NCBI GenBank assembly: GCA_937995835.1
Contig: CALKIV010000106.1
Span: forward strand, 1-33,663
Source: an uncultured Dysgonomonas sp.
Lineage (GTDB): Bacteria > Bacteroidota > Bacteroidia > Bacteroidales > Dysgonomonadaceae
DNA: 33,663 bases
Direction: 5' to 3'
Shown here: positions 16,328 through 25,989 of the stretch, piece after piece
How the letters are laid out: the number at the start of each line of letters is the position of its first letter
Numbering within the stretch: the stretch's first letter is position 1
Program-made: the position numbers and the translations under genes
Notes under the pieces: model-generated
Databases searched by the model: none
Told to the model about the DNA's origin: nothing
Seen by the model: only the letters and a program-made list of their open reading frames with translations

Positions 16328-17546
16328 GAAAGAAATAGATGCAGTATTCATTGGGTTAGGCTATATTGGGCTCCCAACAGCAGCTTTTGCTGCATCTAAA
16401 GGACTAAATGTTCTAGGCGTAGATATAAATGAAAAGGTTGTTGAAACTATAAATCAAGGACAAATTCATATAGTCGAAGAAGGATTAGCTAATATCGTAA
16501 AAGCAAGTGTTGAATCTGGTAAATTAGTAGCTTCTACTGAGGCTGAAGTTGCGGATGCCTATTTTATAGTCGTTCCTACTCCTTTTAAACAAAATCATCG
16601 AGCAGATATATCATATGTAGAATCTGCTACAAGAAATATAACTCCTCTGCTCAAAGAGGGAGATTTATTTGTGATAGAATCAACCTCTCCAGTTATGACA
16701 ACGGAGAAAATTTCAAAAATGATTTTTGATGAAAGACCAGAGCTGGAAAACAAAGTACATATAGCCTATTGTCCAGAAAGAGTTTTACCTGGAAACATTA
16801 TTTATGAACTAGAACATAATGATAGAATTATTGGTGGGATTAATGAACTATCTACACAAAAGGCGATTGAGTTCTATTCAAAGTTTGTAAAAGGAAAACT
16901 CTATCCTACAAATGCAAGAACTGCCGAAATGTGTAAACTTACTGAAAATTCGTCTCGAGATGTTCAAATAGCATTTGCTAATGAGCTATCTATGATTTGT
17001 TCAAAAGCGGGAATAAATGTTTGGGAACTTATAGACTTGGCCAATAAACATCCACGTGTAAATATTTTACAACCAGGATGTGGAGTTGGAGGACACTGCA
17101 TTGCGGTTGATCCTTGGTTCATTGTATCAGATTTTCCTGAACAAGCTCAAATTATAAAAAGATCCCGGGAGACCAATGATTATAAAGCCGACTGGTGTGC
17201 AAATATCGTAATAAATGAATGCGAAGACTTTATACTGAAACATAAACGTAAACCAGTGGTAGCATGTATGGGACTTGCCTTCAAACCTAATATTGATGAC
17301 TTGAGAGAATCTCCCGCAATGTATATTACTTCTAGAATATTAAGTGAGGCAAATGCAGACATATTGGTAGTTGAGCCAAATATTGAAACACATAAAACTT
17401 TTAACTTGAGCAATCCAGATGATGCATATCATAAAGCAGACATTATAGCTTGGTTAGTAGCTCATAAACCATTCTATAACATAGAATCAATCCAAAACAA
17501 ACAAGAATTTGACTTCTGTGGCATAAAAAAGAAACTCTTGAAATAA
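16308..17546 (+). CDS. wecC: UDP-N-acetyl-D-mannosamine dehydrogenase (WecC-like)
   Basis: About 412 residues. It oxidises UDP-ManNAc to UDP-ManNAcA with NAD. The N-terminal Rossmann motif is FIGLGYIGLPTAAFAASKG. The catalytic cysteine is in GVGGHCIAVDPWF, and ACMGLAFKPNIDDLRESPA marks the C-terminal domain. Possible starts are in-frame ATGs at 16290, 16296, 16308 and 16314, all inside the end of wzc. I chose 16308 because it puts the dinucleotide fold at the usual distance, but this is uncertain by 18 bases either way. Its substrate is made by the next gene. Confidence 0.92.
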   Translation: MGMGRSEKEIDAVFIGLGYIGLPTAAFAASKGLNVLGVDINEKVVETINQGQIHIVEEGLANIVKASVESGKLVASTEAEVADAYFIVVPTPFKQNHRADISYVESATRNITPLLKEGDLFVIESTSPVMTTEKISKMIFDERPELENKVHIAYCPERVLPGNIIYELEHNDRIIGGINELSTQKAIEFYSKFVKGKLYPTNARTAEMCKLTENSSRDVQIAFANELSMICSKAGINVWELIDLANKHPRVNILQPGCGVGGHCIAVDPWFIVSDFPEQAQIIKRSRETNDYKADWCANIVINECEDFILKHKRKPVVACMGLAFKPNIDDLRESPAMYITSRILSEANADILVVEPNIETHKTFNLSNPDDAYHKADIIAWLVAHKPFYNIESIQNKQEFDFCGIKKKLLK

Positions 17547-17547
17547 G

Positions 17548-18675
17548 ATGAGAAAAATATTATTAGTTTTTGGGACTAGACCTGAAGCCATAAAAATGGC
17601 TCCTTTAGTGAAAGAATTTCAAAAGTACCCTGAGAAATTTGACATAAAAGTGTGTGTAACAGGGCAACATCGTCAGATGTTAGACCAAGTACTTGACATA
17701 TTCAAGATAAAAGCAGATTATGACTTGAACATCATGGCACCTGGTCAAGATTTATATGATATCACATCCAAGGTGCTTTTAGGCCTAAGAGATGTACTGA
17801 AAGACTTTCAACCTGAGATTGTATTTGTACATGGAGATACTACAACTGCCATGGCTGCCAGTATTGCCGCTTTCTATCAGCAAATCAAGATTGCTCATGT
17901 GGAAGCTGGACTGAGGACTTTCAACCTATATTCTCCTTGGCCAGAAGAAATGAATAGACAACTGACAGATAGAATCTCGGATTATCATTTCGCTCCAACC
18001 GAGGCGTCGAAAAAGAATCTATTAGAAGAAAAAATCAATCCTGAGAAAATTTTTGTAACAGGAAATACTGTAATAGATGCTCTACTGATGGGCTTAGATA
18101 TGATTAAAACAGATTCAAATCTTCAAAATAAAATTCAGACTGAAATAAAAGAAAAAGGATATGAATTAAAGAAAGATAAAAAGGTTTTACTAGTTACAGG
18201 ACATAGACGAGAAAATTTTGGAGATGGATTTTTGAATATATGTAGTGCCTTGAAAGAAATTGCAACTGAACATCCTGATATCGATATCGTTTATCCTGTA
18301 CACTTAAACCCAAATGTTCAGAAGCCCGTATACGAACTGCTGGCTGATGTGAAAAACATATATCTCATATCTCCACTCAATTATCTTCCGTTCATATATT
18401 TATTACAGCACTCCCACTTGATTTTGACAGACAGTGGAGGAATACAAGAAGAAGCACCTTCTCTTGGGAAACCAGTGTTGGTAATGAGAAACACAACAGA
18501 GCGCCCCGAAGCAGTAGAGGCTGAGACTGTGAAGCTTGTTGGGACTAACAAGGAGGCTATCGTAGAGAATGTAAACGAGCTTCTAACAAATAAAGAATTG
18601 TATAATAAAATGTCTGAAACTCACAACCCTTATGGAGATGGTAAGGCGTGCGAGAGAATAGTAGAAGTAATATAA
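17548..18675 (+). CDS. wecB: UDP-N-acetylglucosamine 2-epimerase (WecB-like, non-hydrolysing)
   Basis: A 375-residue GT-B-fold epimerase converting UDP-GlcNAc to UDP-ManNAc, the substrate of the preceding dehydrogenase. Visible motifs are VFGTRPEAIKMAPL at the N-terminus, VHGDTTTAMAAS, HVEAGLRTFN, the active-site run LVTGHRRENFG, and TDSGGIQEEAPSLGKPVLVMR in the UDP-binding C-terminal half. Length and motifs are standard, and the gene is intact. It begins 1 base after wecC ends. Confidence 0.95.
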   Translation: MRKILLVFGTRPEAIKMAPLVKEFQKYPEKFDIKVCVTGQHRQMLDQVLDIFKIKADYDLNIMAPGQDLYDITSKVLLGLRDVLKDFQPEIVFVHGDTTTAMAASIAAFYQQIKIAHVEAGLRTFNLYSPWPEEMNRQLTDRISDYHFAPTEASKKNLLEEKINPEKIFVTGNTVIDALLMGLDMIKTDSNLQNKIQTEIKEKGYELKKDKKVLLVTGHRRENFGDGFLNICSALKEIATEHPDIDIVYPVHLNPNVQKPVYELLADVKNIYLISPLNYLPFIYLLQHSHLILTDSGGIQEEAPSLGKPVLVMRNTTERPEAVEAETVKLVGTNKEAIVENVNELLTNKELYNKMSETHNPYGDGKACERIVEVI

Positions 18676-18688
18676 TGGAGACAGTGTA

Positions 18689-19930
18689 ATGAAAAAAACT
18701 GTCATTATAATCACTTTGTTTAATTTTTTGGCAGCTGGGATCGGTTTTTTTACAAATGTAATACTTGCTAGATACTTTTCTTATGAAACATATGGTAGAA
18801 TAAGTTTGCTTTTATCTCTAAATGCTATATTAATAGTGTTTTTGCAATTTGGGTTTCAGAATGGAATGGTTATCTTTTATAATAAAGAGACGCAAAAACA
18901 AGGTGTGGATTTCAATCCTCTCTATAAAATCTTTTTTGTAAATAGACAGTATTTTAAATATCTTCTATTTCTTGGGTTTCCAATAATCATTATCTTTTTA
19001 GTCATAACGAATTATTTATACTCATTTTCTACAACAGAAAAAATATTTATACTTTTAGCACCACTTCTATTAGGCGTATATACTTATTTTACAACCTATT
19101 ATCAAACAGTTGGGAAATGGATTAAGTATAATATATTAAATACTCTTTACTCTTTATTAAAAGCCATTTTCCTTTTAGCTTTCTTTTTTGTAATATATTA
19201 TATACAAAAACAACAATTTACATATAACGATTATGTCTTATTATTTATAACATATTCCATAGTATTATTTATAATTGGACTCCTTTATTCAAAAAAATAC
19301 ATTCAAATAGGAGAGCAAAATAAAGATTGGGGAAAAGTTCTGAATAAGTTAGTTATTCCAATTGGTTTGTCCAATCTCTTAGTAATATTAATAATGAGGA
19401 TTGATAATATTCTTATAGAATATTCTTTAGGAATAGAAAAGGTTGCAATATATTCTGCGGCTAATTCTTTAGCCTTTGTTTTCCCATTATTCACAGGCTC
19501 AATAATGAAAGTGCTGATGAAAGAAATTTCAAAGAATAGTTTGGCCTATTTGGATAAAATATTTTTTTATCAAAAAAAATATTTTATATATCTCATTTTG
19601 TCCATTATTGTCGTATATTTCTTAAGTCCATATATTATTACTTTAATTTTTGGGCATAAATATATACCATCAATACCTATTTTTCAAATTTTATCAATAG
19701 TTTACATTGGTGGCATTTTTTTTACTCCGTTAGAGAGTTATTTTTATACTGAAGCGCCTAAGAATATCTTTATATTAAAGATTAGTCAATTTTTAATCAT
19801 ATTAATATTAGGGATTATTTTCGTAAATGTCTTTAATTTAAAAGGAATGGCATTTGCCATTGTATTATCTAGATTTTTTGCATGGGGGTATTTATATATT
19901 AAATCAAAAAGAATAGTTCGTAAATCATAG
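18689..19930 (+). CDS. wzx: Oligosaccharide flippase (Wzx-like)
   Basis: A 413-residue integral membrane protein with about 12 hydrophobic segments. It starts TVIIITLFNFLAAGIGFFTN and carries the MATE/Wzx pattern of paired halves, with FSYETYGRISLLLSLNA near the start. It would flip the undecaprenyl-linked repeat unit across the inner membrane. From here to about 24.7 kb the DNA is visibly more AT-rich than the flanking glycan genes. Wzx rather than Wzy is chosen because it lacks a large periplasmic loop and one lies downstream in the Wzy candidate. Confidence 0.88.
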   Translation: MKKTVIIITLFNFLAAGIGFFTNVILARYFSYETYGRISLLLSLNAILIVFLQFGFQNGMVIFYNKETQKQGVDFNPLYKIFFVNRQYFKYLLFLGFPIIIIFLVITNYLYSFSTTEKIFILLAPLLLGVYTYFTTYYQTVGKWIKYNILNTLYSLLKAIFLLAFFFVIYYIQKQQFTYNDYVLLFITYSIVLFIIGLLYSKKYIQIGEQNKDWGKVLNKLVIPIGLSNLLVILIMRIDNILIEYSLGIEKVAIYSAANSLAFVFPLFTGSIMKVLMKEISKNSLAYLDKIFFYQKKYFIYLILSIIVVYFLSPYIITLIFGHKYIPSIPIFQILSIVYIGGIFFTPLESYFYTEAPKNIFILKISQFLIILILGIIFVNVFNLKGMAFAIVLSRFFAWGYLYIKSKRIVRKS

Positions 19931-19933
19931 ATT

Positions 19934-21091
19934 ATGGTTAATTTAAAAAAAATTTTCTTATGGGGCTATTATGGTTCAAAGAATGTAGGTGATGACTTAT
20001 TATTGTCGTTATTGCTAGATGCTTTACTCCAATATGAAAATGTTAAGATACAGATTATTGTACCCCAGTTATATGATGAATTAGAATTAGATGAAAATAT
20101 AGATTATCTTATAAATCCTATAGCTGCCTCATCGCAAAGATTCAAATTCTTGAAAAATATTTCTTTATATATAAGAACAGTAAAAAATAATGATTTGGTT
20201 ATTTTTGGCGGTGGTACAAGTTTATTCGAAACAGATAATACTAAGTATAAATCTCTATTGGTAAAATACATTGTTTTACTAATTAATGTTATATTTTTTA
20301 AACGACCAATTCTTCATCTAGGTGTTGGAATAGGCAATGTAAAAACATCTTTAGGAAAGTTTTGTTTGGGTAAAATCCTTAATTATTCTGATGAAATAAA
20401 CCTTAGAGAAAGGAAATCATACGAAAAGGCTTTATCTTATACAAAAGAGAGTAGCAAGGTTAGTCTAGGTAATGACTTGGCATATCTGCAATCATTTATC
20501 CCTAAAATAAAGAGTGAAACGTATAATATTGGCATGTCACTTTTTCAGTATTACGGATATATTTCGAATGAAAAATCGAAGGCTGATGTTTTTTATGAAA
20601 ATTGCAAAAATGTAATTCAAGAAATGCTGAACAAGGATACTCGTTTACATATACATTTATTCGCTTTTCAAAAAGGAAAAGGAGGAAACGATGAGGACTT
20701 CAATTTCAAATTGAAGGCTGATTTGACAAATCCCAGATTACATGTCCATCCGTATAGTAGTGATACTGAAAGATTCGTTGAAGATATAAAGTCAATGGAC
20801 TTATGTATTGGAATGCGGTTGCATTTTCTTATTTTATCTGTTTTACATGGAATTCCGATTATAGGACTAAATTATCAACCAAAAATAAAGAATGAATTAT
20901 TGTCTTTGGGATTGGAAAATTTTTGTTTAGAAATAGATGATGTTTTGACAATATTATCTTTTCTTGATTCGTTTATTGAAGACAGGGATTTTTTTTATTT
21001 AATGTATGCAGATTCTTTTAATGAAGTGAAAAGTAAAAATAATCAAGCAAGTAATATTTTATCAAGCCTACTTTCCTCCTATTTGCAATGA
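19934..21091 (+). CDS. Polysaccharide pyruvyl transferase family protein
   Basis: A 385-residue cytoplasmic protein of the PF04230 (CsaB/WcaK-like) type. Typical signs are WGYYGSKNVGDDLLLSLLLD at the N-terminus, DLVIFGGGTSLFE, LGVGIGNVKTSLGK, and the C-terminal CIGMRLHFLILSVLHGIPII. Members add ketal pyruvate from phosphoenolpyruvate to a sugar, which gives the polymer a negative charge. Some members are thought to act as glycosyltransferases. It overlaps the polymerase start by 4 bases (ATGA). The acceptor sugar is unknown. Confidence 0.85.
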   Translation: MVNLKKIFLWGYYGSKNVGDDLLLSLLLDALLQYENVKIQIIVPQLYDELELDENIDYLINPIAASSQRFKFLKNISLYIRTVKNNDLVIFGGGTSLFETDNTKYKSLLVKYIVLLINVIFFKRPILHLGVGIGNVKTSLGKFCLGKILNYSDEINLRERKSYEKALSYTKESSKVSLGNDLAYLQSFIPKIKSETYNIGMSLFQYYGYISNEKSKADVFYENCKNVIQEMLNKDTRLHIHLFAFQKGKGGNDEDFNFKLKADLTNPRLHVHPYSSDTERFVEDIKSMDLCIGMRLHFLILSVLHGIPIIGLNYQPKIKNELLSLGLENFCLEIDDVLTILSFLDSFIEDRDFFYLMYADSFNEVKSKNNQASNILSSLLSSYLQ

Positions 21092-22500
21092 AGTGGTATG
21101 AATATATAGGTATTATAGTTTATGTAATTCTTGCTTATTTTATAAATAAGACAGGACTAAGTAGCCTATCAATATTAATCTTTCTGTTTGGGATATCTGT
21201 TGCGGCGGTTAATTTAGAAAATGGGTTGAAGTTTTTTTTTCTAAACGTTTTGGCTTTCAGTGACTTCTCTTTTGTAAACATGTATGTTGAAGGACTTGAT
21301 TTGATGCCTTTAGGCGGGATTTACATGGCGAAACTCGGAGGAGCAACTGTAATTGTATATTGGAGTATTATGCTAGGGGCAATAATGTTTTTAAGAGAGA
21401 TACGCTTTGTTTTCGAACTCTTTAGAAGAAATAACTTTCTGTTTCTTCTTTTGTCAGTATTGGTGATATCAATATTAGGATTCTGTTTTAGCTTGATTTT
21501 TAATACAGCAGGAAATGAAACATTAAGGATGGCAATATCCGATGCCGGATTTTTCATAAATATATTTATAGGATTTTTCACCATTTTTTATCTCATGAAA
21601 AATTTGGCAGACTATAATCGTTATTTTAAAATATTTGCACTCATATTTATGACGCAAATACTGATATCATTTGTGTCGTCATATTTATTACTTCAGACTC
21701 AAGTACTATTCAATTTTACATCTGGTACAGAATCATATTTGATTGCAACTATTTTTATTTTCTATTTATTAACTATTCAGAATAATAGTTCCTCTCGAAA
21801 AGACAAGATAATCGGTATTGTAGGTTTAATTATCCTAATAATGTATCTGTTAATAGTTGCTGCTAGAGGGCGTATATTTATACTCGGATTCGCAATTGTG
21901 ATTTATCTAATTTATCAAAAAAAGTTTCAATTACTAATTGCTATCCCATTAATATTTTTGATAGCCTATCAAATTGTAGATTTAATAAATCCGAACTTCT
22001 TAAATTATTTTATGTGGAAACTTACTACGTTTATTCCTACGGATGAAGGAGCAGATTCTTCCAATGTTAGATATATTTCGTTAGTAAACATAGTGTTAGA
22101 GTCCATGAATAATCCCTATTATTTCTTTTTTGGAAAAGGTTTGGGTGGATATTTTCAGGCAGAAATAATGCCTTTTACTATGGATTTAACTAAAGGAGGA
22201 GCCTTTAATTATTCATGGATTATAGAAGGAAAATTTTACAGACCACATGGTATTATATTATACTCGTTACTTAAATTTGGTATTGTTATGTCTGCTGTTC
22301 TATTTTTTTCATTACTAAAATATTGTTACAAAGGTATTGTATATCTTAAGGCAAAGAAAAATCAAGACCCTATTGCTATTTCGATATTTATGACTTTACC
22401 CATTTTATTTATCATTATATTTAGTAGCAAACTTCAAATATTGTTTGGCATTCTTCTAGGATTTTCCTACTTTATTTATAAAAAAATCATGTTAGAATAA
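21088..22500 (+). CDS. wzy: Repeat-unit polymerase (Wzy-like)
   Basis: A 470-residue membrane protein with about 11-12 hydrophobic segments. A larger soluble loop (about 310-390: TDEGADSSNVRYISLVNIVL, then FGKGLGGYFQ and RPHGIILYSL) contains the arginine- and histidine-bearing stretches usual in O-antigen and capsule polymerases. It would join lipid-linked units on the periplasmic face. Wzy proteins share little sequence, so the call rests on topology, loop position and locus context. Very AT-rich. Confidence 0.82.
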   Translation: MKWYEYIGIIVYVILAYFINKTGLSSLSILIFLFGISVAAVNLENGLKFFFLNVLAFSDFSFVNMYVEGLDLMPLGGIYMAKLGGATVIVYWSIMLGAIMFLREIRFVFELFRRNNFLFLLLSVLVISILGFCFSLIFNTAGNETLRMAISDAGFFINIFIGFFTIFYLMKNLADYNRYFKIFALIFMTQILISFVSSYLLLQTQVLFNFTSGTESYLIATIFIFYLLTIQNNSSSRKDKIIGIVGLIILIMYLLIVAARGRIFILGFAIVIYLIYQKKFQLLIAIPLIFLIAYQIVDLINPNFLNYFMWKLTTFIPTDEGADSSNVRYISLVNIVLESMNNPYYFFFGKGLGGYFQAEIMPFTMDLTKGGAFNYSWIIEGKFYRPHGIILYSLLKFGIVMSAVLFFSLLKYCYKGIVYLKAKKNQDPIAISIFMTLPILFIIIFSSKLQILFGILLGFSYFIYKKIMLE

Positions 22501-22516
22501 ATTAGAATTGTATTTT

Positions 22517-23602
22517 ATGAAAAAATCTATTTTAGTTATAGAGCCATTCTATGAAAAAGAAAATCACTTGTCTTTTAACACTAAAATATTATCTTATTTG
22601 AATAAAAAAAACAATATATATTTTTGTGGAAGCTCTAGCTATTGTTTAGGACTTAAAAATAATGGAATAGAAATAGAAGATTCCTTTTGTATTAACTATA
22701 AACATCGGAATTTGCCAGAGTTTATCCGTAGATATGTGTATATATTTTCCATAATAATATCTAACTCTAAAAAAAATGATAAAATAATATTCCTTTCATT
22801 TGATAATACACTGTTTTTTCTTTTCTTGATATTCTCAAAGATATTCCTTTTGACATATAATAAAAAAATAATCGCATTCAGCCATTACAACACCTACACG
22901 ATTTATTCAAATAAAATCAAAAAGAATCTCTTTAAATTAACAACTAGGGCGTATAAAAAAATTCAATATATAGTATTAACAGAGTTTGCATATCAAATGT
23001 TAACCAACATAGTAGATGCTAAAAATGTATTATTTATTAAACACCCCATTAATAAGATATATTCGAGTACGAACAACTTGAAAAAAAATGAAAATATTAT
23101 AAGATATACGATTGTTGGAAGACAGGCAAAAAATGCGATTGATACAGGATTTATATATAAATTGATATCTGTATTAGATTCACTTGTAAAAAACAGTAAT
23201 CTAAAAATAGAATTAGTGATTGGAAGTAACCTTTTTCTTAATTTAGATTGTAAATATACTCTGCAAATAAGCCAGAGGAATAACCTAACAAGGTCTGAAT
23301 ACGAACTATTGTTTGATTCTTCAGATTTCATCATTTTTCCTTACAAAAAAGAAGATTCGTTCAGGGCGAGTGGTATATTAACGGATGCATTATCTCATAA
23401 TAAGCCTTTTATTGCGCCTTGTCATGGGCATTTTAAAGAATTTGAAGGATGCGGTCTGTTTTATAATAAAGAAGAATTAGAGCAGCAGTTATACTACTCT
23501 GCACATATGACTGATACGCAATATTCAGGTTTAGTAAGTAATATTAAGAAAACAATAAACAAAATAGAGGTGAAAAATAATATTATTTTTTCTGAAATAT
23601 AA
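22517..23602 (+). CDS. Glycosyltransferase, GT-B fold, poorly conserved
   Basis: About 361 residues from the ATG at 22517 (a TTG at 22508 is open but less likely). The C-terminal half has the GT-B nucleotide-sugar pattern: IRYTIVGRQAKNAIDTGFIY, IELVIGS, then DSSDFIIFPYKKEDSFRASG followed by ILTDALSHNKPFIAPCHGHF. The EDSFRASG stretch corresponds to the donor-binding region of GT4-like enzymes. The N-terminal half is hydrophobic in places (FLFLIFSKIFLL) and may touch the membrane. The gene is strongly AT-rich and lysine-heavy. Donor and acceptor are unknown. It starts 16 bases after wzy and shares one base with the next gene. Confidence 0.75.
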   Translation: MKKSILVIEPFYEKENHLSFNTKILSYLNKKNNIYFCGSSSYCLGLKNNGIEIEDSFCINYKHRNLPEFIRRYVYIFSIIISNSKKNDKIIFLSFDNTLFFLFLIFSKIFLLTYNKKIIAFSHYNTYTIYSNKIKKNLFKLTTRAYKKIQYIVLTEFAYQMLTNIVDAKNVLFIKHPINKIYSSTNNLKKNENIIRYTIVGRQAKNAIDTGFIYKLISVLDSLVKNSNLKIELVIGSNLFLNLDCKYTLQISQRNNLTRSEYELLFDSSDFIIFPYKKEDSFRASGILTDALSHNKPFIAPCHGHFKEFEGCGLFYNKEELEQQLYYSAHMTDTQYSGLVSNIKKTINKIEVKNNIIFSEI

Positions 23603-24747
23603 TGGAAATATTACATGTAATAAAAACAAAGAGAATAGAAAGCGATGGACGTCTTTTGAAGTGGGTAAATACCTTGTCTAACTATCAGATCAAGTCTGCC
23701 ATATTGGCTTTAGAAGACTCAAATAGCTGTCGAAAGACAGATTCAGATATTGATATCCAATCAACATGTTTGAAGTCTCGCAAATTCTATTCCCAAAGAA
23801 AAGGATACTGGATAAAAGTCCCTGAATACTTAATTAACGTCTTCTTCAGAATTTATAAAAGTAAAGCAGATGCAATCTTATTTCATGATGTACAGCAGTA
23901 TCTCAATTTGATTGTTTTTTGTATGCTAAAAAAAATAAAGGTTTTCTCACCCTTGTTAATATGGGATCTACATGAACTTCCTCACAATGGACTTTTACAT
24001 AATAAAGTTACAGCTAGAATCCTTAATTTTCTGCTGGAAAACATTGATTTAGTCATTTATACGAATGAGGAACGAAGACAATACTTGAAAGAAAAGTTGA
24101 ACCAGGATGAAAAAAAATTCTTCATTCTGAATAACTTTCCAGATGATACATTCATTAATAATCCATATCAACCATTGAAAGACGAATTGCTAACGTGGTT
24201 GAATGGTATGCCCTATATATTATGGATGGGTATTGCCAGCAAAAAACGTAATTTCCAAAGTTTAATTGAGGTCTACTCAAAATATACAACCAAGTTTAAA
24301 ATTATAATAATGGGAGATGTTTCTCCCGAGTTTGACAAAATTGTGAACTCTTATATAAAAGAACAACTTATTTATGCAACCTTTGTAAGCCAGAATGAAG
24401 TTCAACAGTTTGTAGACAATGCTCTTTTCTCTATTGTTTTATATGCGAACGATAGTCCCAATAATTTCTACTGTGAGCCTAACAGACTCTATCAGTTGAT
24501 AGTTAGAAGAATTCCGATCATATCAGGGTGTAATCCAGTCATGGCAAGAACAGTGAAGGAGTTTAATGCTGGACTCATATTAAACGATGATGGTAAATCC
24601 TCCGTAAACCTAGATATTAAGATAAACCAAATGCTAAGTGATTTTTCTCATTTTAGGCAAAATATGAAAACGACAGATGTAAGCCCATTATCGTGGGATA
24701 AGCAGTTTGCGAGCATTTATACAAGCCTATCAGATATAAATTTATAA
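23602..24747 (+). CDS. Glycosyltransferase, GT4-like
   Basis: A 381-residue cytoplasmic or peripheral protein. The N-terminal half has LIWDLHELPHNG, a stretch seen in GT4-type transferases (acceptor side). The C-terminal half has YILWMGIASKKRNFQSLIEV, FKIIIMGDVSPEF, and a donor-binding region CEPNRLYQLIVRRIPIISG. It should add one sugar to the lipid-linked repeat unit. The start codon overlaps the previous stop (TAATG), and the next gene begins 3 bases after it ends. The sugar is not predictable. Confidence 0.82.
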   Translation: MEILHVIKTKRIESDGRLLKWVNTLSNYQIKSAILALEDSNSCRKTDSDIDIQSTCLKSRKFYSQRKGYWIKVPEYLINVFFRIYKSKADAILFHDVQQYLNLIVFCMLKKIKVFSPLLIWDLHELPHNGLLHNKVTARILNFLLENIDLVIYTNEERRQYLKEKLNQDEKKFFILNNFPDDTFINNPYQPLKDELLTWLNGMPYILWMGIASKKRNFQSLIEVYSKYTTKFKIIIMGDVSPEFDKIVNSYIKEQLIYATFVSQNEVQQFVDNALFSIVLYANDSPNNFYCEPNRLYQLIVRRIPIISGCNPVMARTVKEFNAGLILNDDGKSSVNLDIKINQMLSDFSHFRQNMKTTDVSPLSWDKQFASIYTSLSDINL

Positions 24748-24750
24748 AAA

Positions 24751-25983
24751 ATGAATATCCTGCTGATACATCAGTACTTCCTCGAAGAGGACGATTCAGG
24801 GGGGTCTCGCTTTAATGAAATGACAAAAACATGGATTGAAGAAGGTCACGAAGTGACTGTTCTTGCCGGAATGATGCATTATGGAGGAAGTGAAAAAAGA
24901 CCTGAATATAAAGGAAAATTCACTGCGAAAAAAGAACAAGGAAAGGTCACTATTTGGCGTTCTCATGTATCTGAGCTATATAATGCAAACTTCATTGGCA
25001 GAATGTGGGCATATTTTTCATTTGTTTTCTCCTCAATCTACACAGGATTATTTAAAACAAAAGACAAATTCGATGTCATCATCGTTACTTCGCCACCCCT
25101 TTTTGTTGGCATAACAGCCTATCTATTGTCTAAAGTAAAACGTGTTCCGTTTCTCTTCGAAATTAGAGACCTTTGGCCTGAATCAGCGATAGACACTGGA
25201 GTGCTTAAAAGTGGTTTTTTAATAAAACTAGCCTACTCTTTCGAAAAATTCATATACAAGAGGGCTAAAAAGATTAATGTGCTTACACCAGCTTTTAGAA
25301 CAAAATTGATTGAAAATAAAAACGTCCCTAGCGAGAAAGTTGTTTTTATACCCAATGCAGCAGACTTTTCGCTATCAGAAGAATTGGAAAAGAACTTTGA
25401 ACTGGAACAGTTTCGACGAGACAAAGGACTAGAAGATAAATTCGTGATTACCTACGTTGGCGCACATGGTGTTGCCAATCACTTGGAGCAAGTTTTGGAT
25501 GCAGCAAAATTATTAGAAGATACTAATGTCGTATTTCAGATGATAGGTCAAGGGATGGAAAAAAAACGTCTCATTCAGTTGAAAGAGGAGATGGGCTGTA
25601 CGAATGTTATTTTTAGAGATCCCGTACCTAAAGCTGAAGTATTCAAATATATCTATGCTTCGCAAATGGGAGTATCTGTTTTGAAAAATGTGGAAACATT
25701 CAAAACGATATATTCAAACAAAACATTTGATTATATGTCGTGCAAAGTGCCTATCTTGATGGCAATCGATGGAGTTTCTAGAGAATTGTTAGAAACGGCA
25801 CAAGCAGGAATATTTGTTCAGCCAGAAAATCCTCAGGATATGGTAGATAAGATTAGAGAGTATATTAATAATCCTCAGCGCCTGAAGCAAGAGGGGCTTA
25901 ATGGTTATAACTATGCAAAAAAACATTTTGATAGAGAAAAACTAGCAAAAGATTATTTAGAGGTAATCAGAAATATAATATAG
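24751..25983 (+). CDS. Glycosyltransferase family 4, WbuB/PglA-like
   Basis: A 410-residue GT4 enzyme. The N-terminus MNILLIHQYFLEEDDSGGSR followed by FNEM, LWPESAIDTGVL in the middle, INVLTPAFRTKLIE, FIPNAADFSLSEE, ITYVGAHGVANHLEQVLDAA and YSNKTFDYMSCKVPILMAI are the pattern of WbuB-type transferases. These typically add the second sugar to the lipid-linked initiating amino sugar. Its position directly before the PglC-like initiating transferase fits that role. GC content returns to the level of the flanking genes. Intact. Confidence 0.87.
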   Translation: MNILLIHQYFLEEDDSGGSRFNEMTKTWIEEGHEVTVLAGMMHYGGSEKRPEYKGKFTAKKEQGKVTIWRSHVSELYNANFIGRMWAYFSFVFSSIYTGLFKTKDKFDVIIVTSPPLFVGITAYLLSKVKRVPFLFEIRDLWPESAIDTGVLKSGFLIKLAYSFEKFIYKRAKKINVLTPAFRTKLIENKNVPSEKVVFIPNAADFSLSEELEKNFELEQFRRDKGLEDKFVITYVGAHGVANHLEQVLDAAKLLEDTNVVFQMIGQGMEKKRLIQLKEEMGCTNVIFRDPVPKAEVFKYIYASQMGVSVLKNVETFKTIYSNKTFDYMSCKVPILMAIDGVSRELLETAQAGIFVQPENPQDMVDKIREYINNPQRLKQEGLNGYNYAKKHFDREKLAKDYLEVIRNII

Positions 25984-25989
25984 CAATCA

